Part shown: in pieces, positions 4,093 to 5,200 of the stretch
Layout of the letters: every line of letters starts with the position of its first letter
Position numbering within the stretch: the stretch's first letter is position 1
From: an uncultured Spirochaetaceae bacterium
Lineage (GTDB): Bacteria; Spirochaetota; Spirochaetia; Sphaerochaetales; Sphaerochaetaceae
NCBI GenBank assembly: GCA_946414625.1
Contig: CAMKPI010000114.1
Coordinates: forward strand, 1 to 5,200
Direction of reading: 5' to 3'
DNA: 5,200 nt
The notes under the pieces: model-generated
Told to the model about the DNA's origin: nothing
Seen by the model: the letters and a program-made list of their open reading frames with translations, nothing else
Databases searched by the model: none
Translations under genes and position numbers: made by a program

Positions 4093-4246
4093 GAAGGCTA
4101 ATCCGCCATGGCCAGAGGCAGGCGCGGGAGCCCGGGGTGCCTGTTTAGCGGGCGAAAAGGAAGGCGAATCCGCCATGGCAGATACAGGCGCGGGAACCCG
4201 GGATGCCTGTTTAGCGGGTGGAAAGGAAGGCTAATCCGCTGTGTCG
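3982..4246 (+). repeat. Four tandem 66-bp repeats over the queH 3' end
   Basis: Units begin at 3982, 4048, 4115 and 4181, with lengths 66, 67, 66 and 66. The conserved parts are CAGGCGCGGGA, GTTTAGCG, GGAAGG and AATCCGC. Units 1 and 3 share GGTGCC and GGCGAATCC; units 2 and 4 share GGCTAATCC and a GAT in place of GGT, so the array is two copies of a 132-133 bp dimer. Unit 1 and part of unit 2 code for the end of QueH. A TAG in unit 2 (4090-4092) ends the protein, and an extra C near the end of unit 2 shifts the frame of the rest. Each unit can form small hairpins (GCCCG/CGGGC; GGCG/CGCC). The remainder of 4093-4394 holds the TPR promoter and leader but no clear queH terminator. Confidence 0.92.
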
Positions 4247-4275
4247 GAAAACGTTTTTGTTACGTCAAAAAATAG

Positions 4276-4304
4276 TTGACAAAAATTTAGCAAATATATA
4301 AAAT
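4276..4304 (+). promoter_or_regulatory. Sigma-A promoter of the TPR gene
   Basis: TTGACA (4276-4281) is a perfect -35 box; TAAAAT (4299-4304) is a 5-of-6 -10 box at 17 bases. The start would be near 4311, leaving a leader of about 84 bases. In the leader, GCGGCA (4326-4331) can pair with TGCCGC (4360-4365), or GCGG (4326-4329) with CCGC (4334-4337); the two are mutually exclusive. No known riboswitch is recognised. Confidence 0.82.
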
Positions 4305-4394
4305 AGTGATTGTTGTGTGGGGATAGCGGCAGTCCGCCAAACGCGTTTGAATCGGTATATGCCGCAGTCCCTTTTAATTCAGATGGAGGTTCGG

Positions 4395-5200
4395 ATGCCG
4401 TATACCCAGCAGAAAAAACTTAATAAGTCATTCTTTGTCACCTTGATCTTTCTCGCTTTGATTTTTTCCACGATGTTCTGGCCTGTGAACGGGATTGTGA
4501 AAATCGCGGGTGCGGTTGTGTTTTTCGCGGTTTACCTATACCTTAGACGCGGGTACATGTATTTTTCATCGGGCGCGTCGATGATAAAGAAGTCCGGACC
4601 GAGCGAGCGCGTGTGGAAGACTCTACAGAAGGCGGTGGACGCAGGGATAAGCCCCGAGTATAAGAATATAGTCGCCCTTACAATGATACAGAACGGCAAG
4701 GTCGATGACGGAGTTGTGATTCTTAACGGGATAATTGAGAAGAATTCCGAGCCGCATCAGACGAATGTGGCAAGGGTGAACATGGCGATGGCTTATTACG
4801 CAAGGCGAGATTTTGCTGAAGCGGCTTCAGTTTTGGAAAATCTGGCTTCCGATGGCTATGAGGACTCGCGAACTTTCGAGATGCTTGCCAGGTGCTATCT
4901 TTCCGGCGGACTGCTTCAGAAGGCAAAGAAGGTTTTGGTTGAGGCGAGGCATCGCGAGGTTGATACGGACATTATGAAAGACAATACCGGAATGTATTAC
5001 ATCCAAACGGGGGAGTGGAAGCGCGCCCGGCAGGTTCTCTCCGATCTGGTTGAAGGGAATCCTGTTTTCCCGGACGCGTATGTCCATGCGGCTCTCGCCG
5101 ACTACTATTTCGGTGATGTGGAGAAGGCCCTGGAGAACCTGGATTTTGCTTTGGGTAAGCGAACGCATACGACCGATATATATACAATGGAATATATCTC
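4395..5200 (+). CDS. Membrane-anchored TPR protein (partial, C-terminus cut)
   Basis: The frame is open for 268 codons and runs off the right edge. After a short polar N-terminus (MPYTQQKKLNK) there are two hydrophobic segments, about 13-29 (FVTLIFLALIFSTMFW) and 34-50 (IVKIAGAVVFFAVYLYL), the second followed by RRGYMYF, so a membrane hairpin with the rest in the cytoplasm is likely. From about 125 onward there are TPR-like helix pairs: 125-152 (NMAMAYYARRDFAEAASVL), 160-188 (MLARCYLSGGLLQKAKKVL), 196-222 (GMYYIQTGEWKRARQVL) and 229-255 (HAALADYYFGDVEKALENL). ATG 4395 has GGAGG with 5 bases of spacing and a consensus promoter about 90 bases upstream. TPR domains mediate protein contacts; the partner is unknown. 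It does not overlap queH and has its own promoter, so a shared role is not implied. Confidence 0.88.
   Translation, partial: MPYTQQKKLNKSFFVTLIFLALIFSTMFWPVNGIVKIAGAVVFFAVYLYLRRGYMYFSSGASMIKKSGPSERVWKTLQKAVDAGISPEYKNIVALTMIQNGKVDDGVVILNGIIEKNSEPHQTNVARVNMAMAYYARRDFAEAASVLENLASDGYEDSRTFEMLARCYLSGGLLQKAKKVLVEARHREVDTDIMKDNTGMYYIQTGEWKRARQVLSDLVEGNPVFPDAYVHAALADYYFGDVEKALENLDFALGKRTHTTDIYTMEYI

Noticed and set aside
4108..4275. 55-codon plus-strand frame through repeat units 3 and 4 (MARGRRGSPG...)
   Set aside because: It is a different frame of the queH-tail repeats, very Arg/Gly-rich, with a weak GGAAGG site. Several frames are open in this array by chance because the repeat is GC-rich.

Overview
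The window looks like a piece of a Gram-positive, probably clostridial (Firmicutes), genome. The reasons are strong AGGAGG-type ribosome binding sites, consensus sigma-A promoters, a DUF4417 gene, an ImmR/ImmA-like pair, a short DtxR-family regulator and the QueH (rather than QueG) form of epoxyqueuosine reductase. This is inferred from gene content; no species is claimed.

Left part (1 to about 2430, all genes on the minus strand) has the character of an integrated mobile element. In transcription order it holds the tail of an unrecognised, frame-broken gene with a terminator (2275-2410, 2194-2226), an XRE-family repressor (1695-2027) from a near-perfect promoter with two dyads, an ImmA/IrrE metalloprotease (1140-1688), and a possible 11-residue peptide. 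A 350-base non-coding segment (789-1139) follows. It contains a plus-strand promoter and intrinsic terminator framing a putative RNA of about 75 nt, plus repeated operator-like sequences. Then come a DUF4417 gene (129-788) and, one base later, the start of an unknown, probably phage-type gene running off the left edge. The repressor/protease pair is the kind that controls induction of ICEs and prophages. No integrase or attachment site is visible.

Right part (about 2430 to 5200) looks like chromosomal backbone: a DtxR/MntR-family metal-dependent repressor (minus strand), a 515-base divergent intergenic region with a degenerate 111-120 bp repeat array, queH (plus strand), a four-copy 66-bp repeat array overlapping the 3' end of queH, and a membrane-anchored TPR protein gene running off the right edge from its own consensus promoter. 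Two large perfect hairpins (2388-2473) sit at the junction between the two parts.

The most interesting signals are the self-contained small-RNA unit at 991-1103, the in-frame 22-residue repeat tail of QueH with its dimer-of-dimers history, and the repeat array at 2931-3290, whose periods are all multiples of three. None of these can be shown to be a new system from sequence alone.
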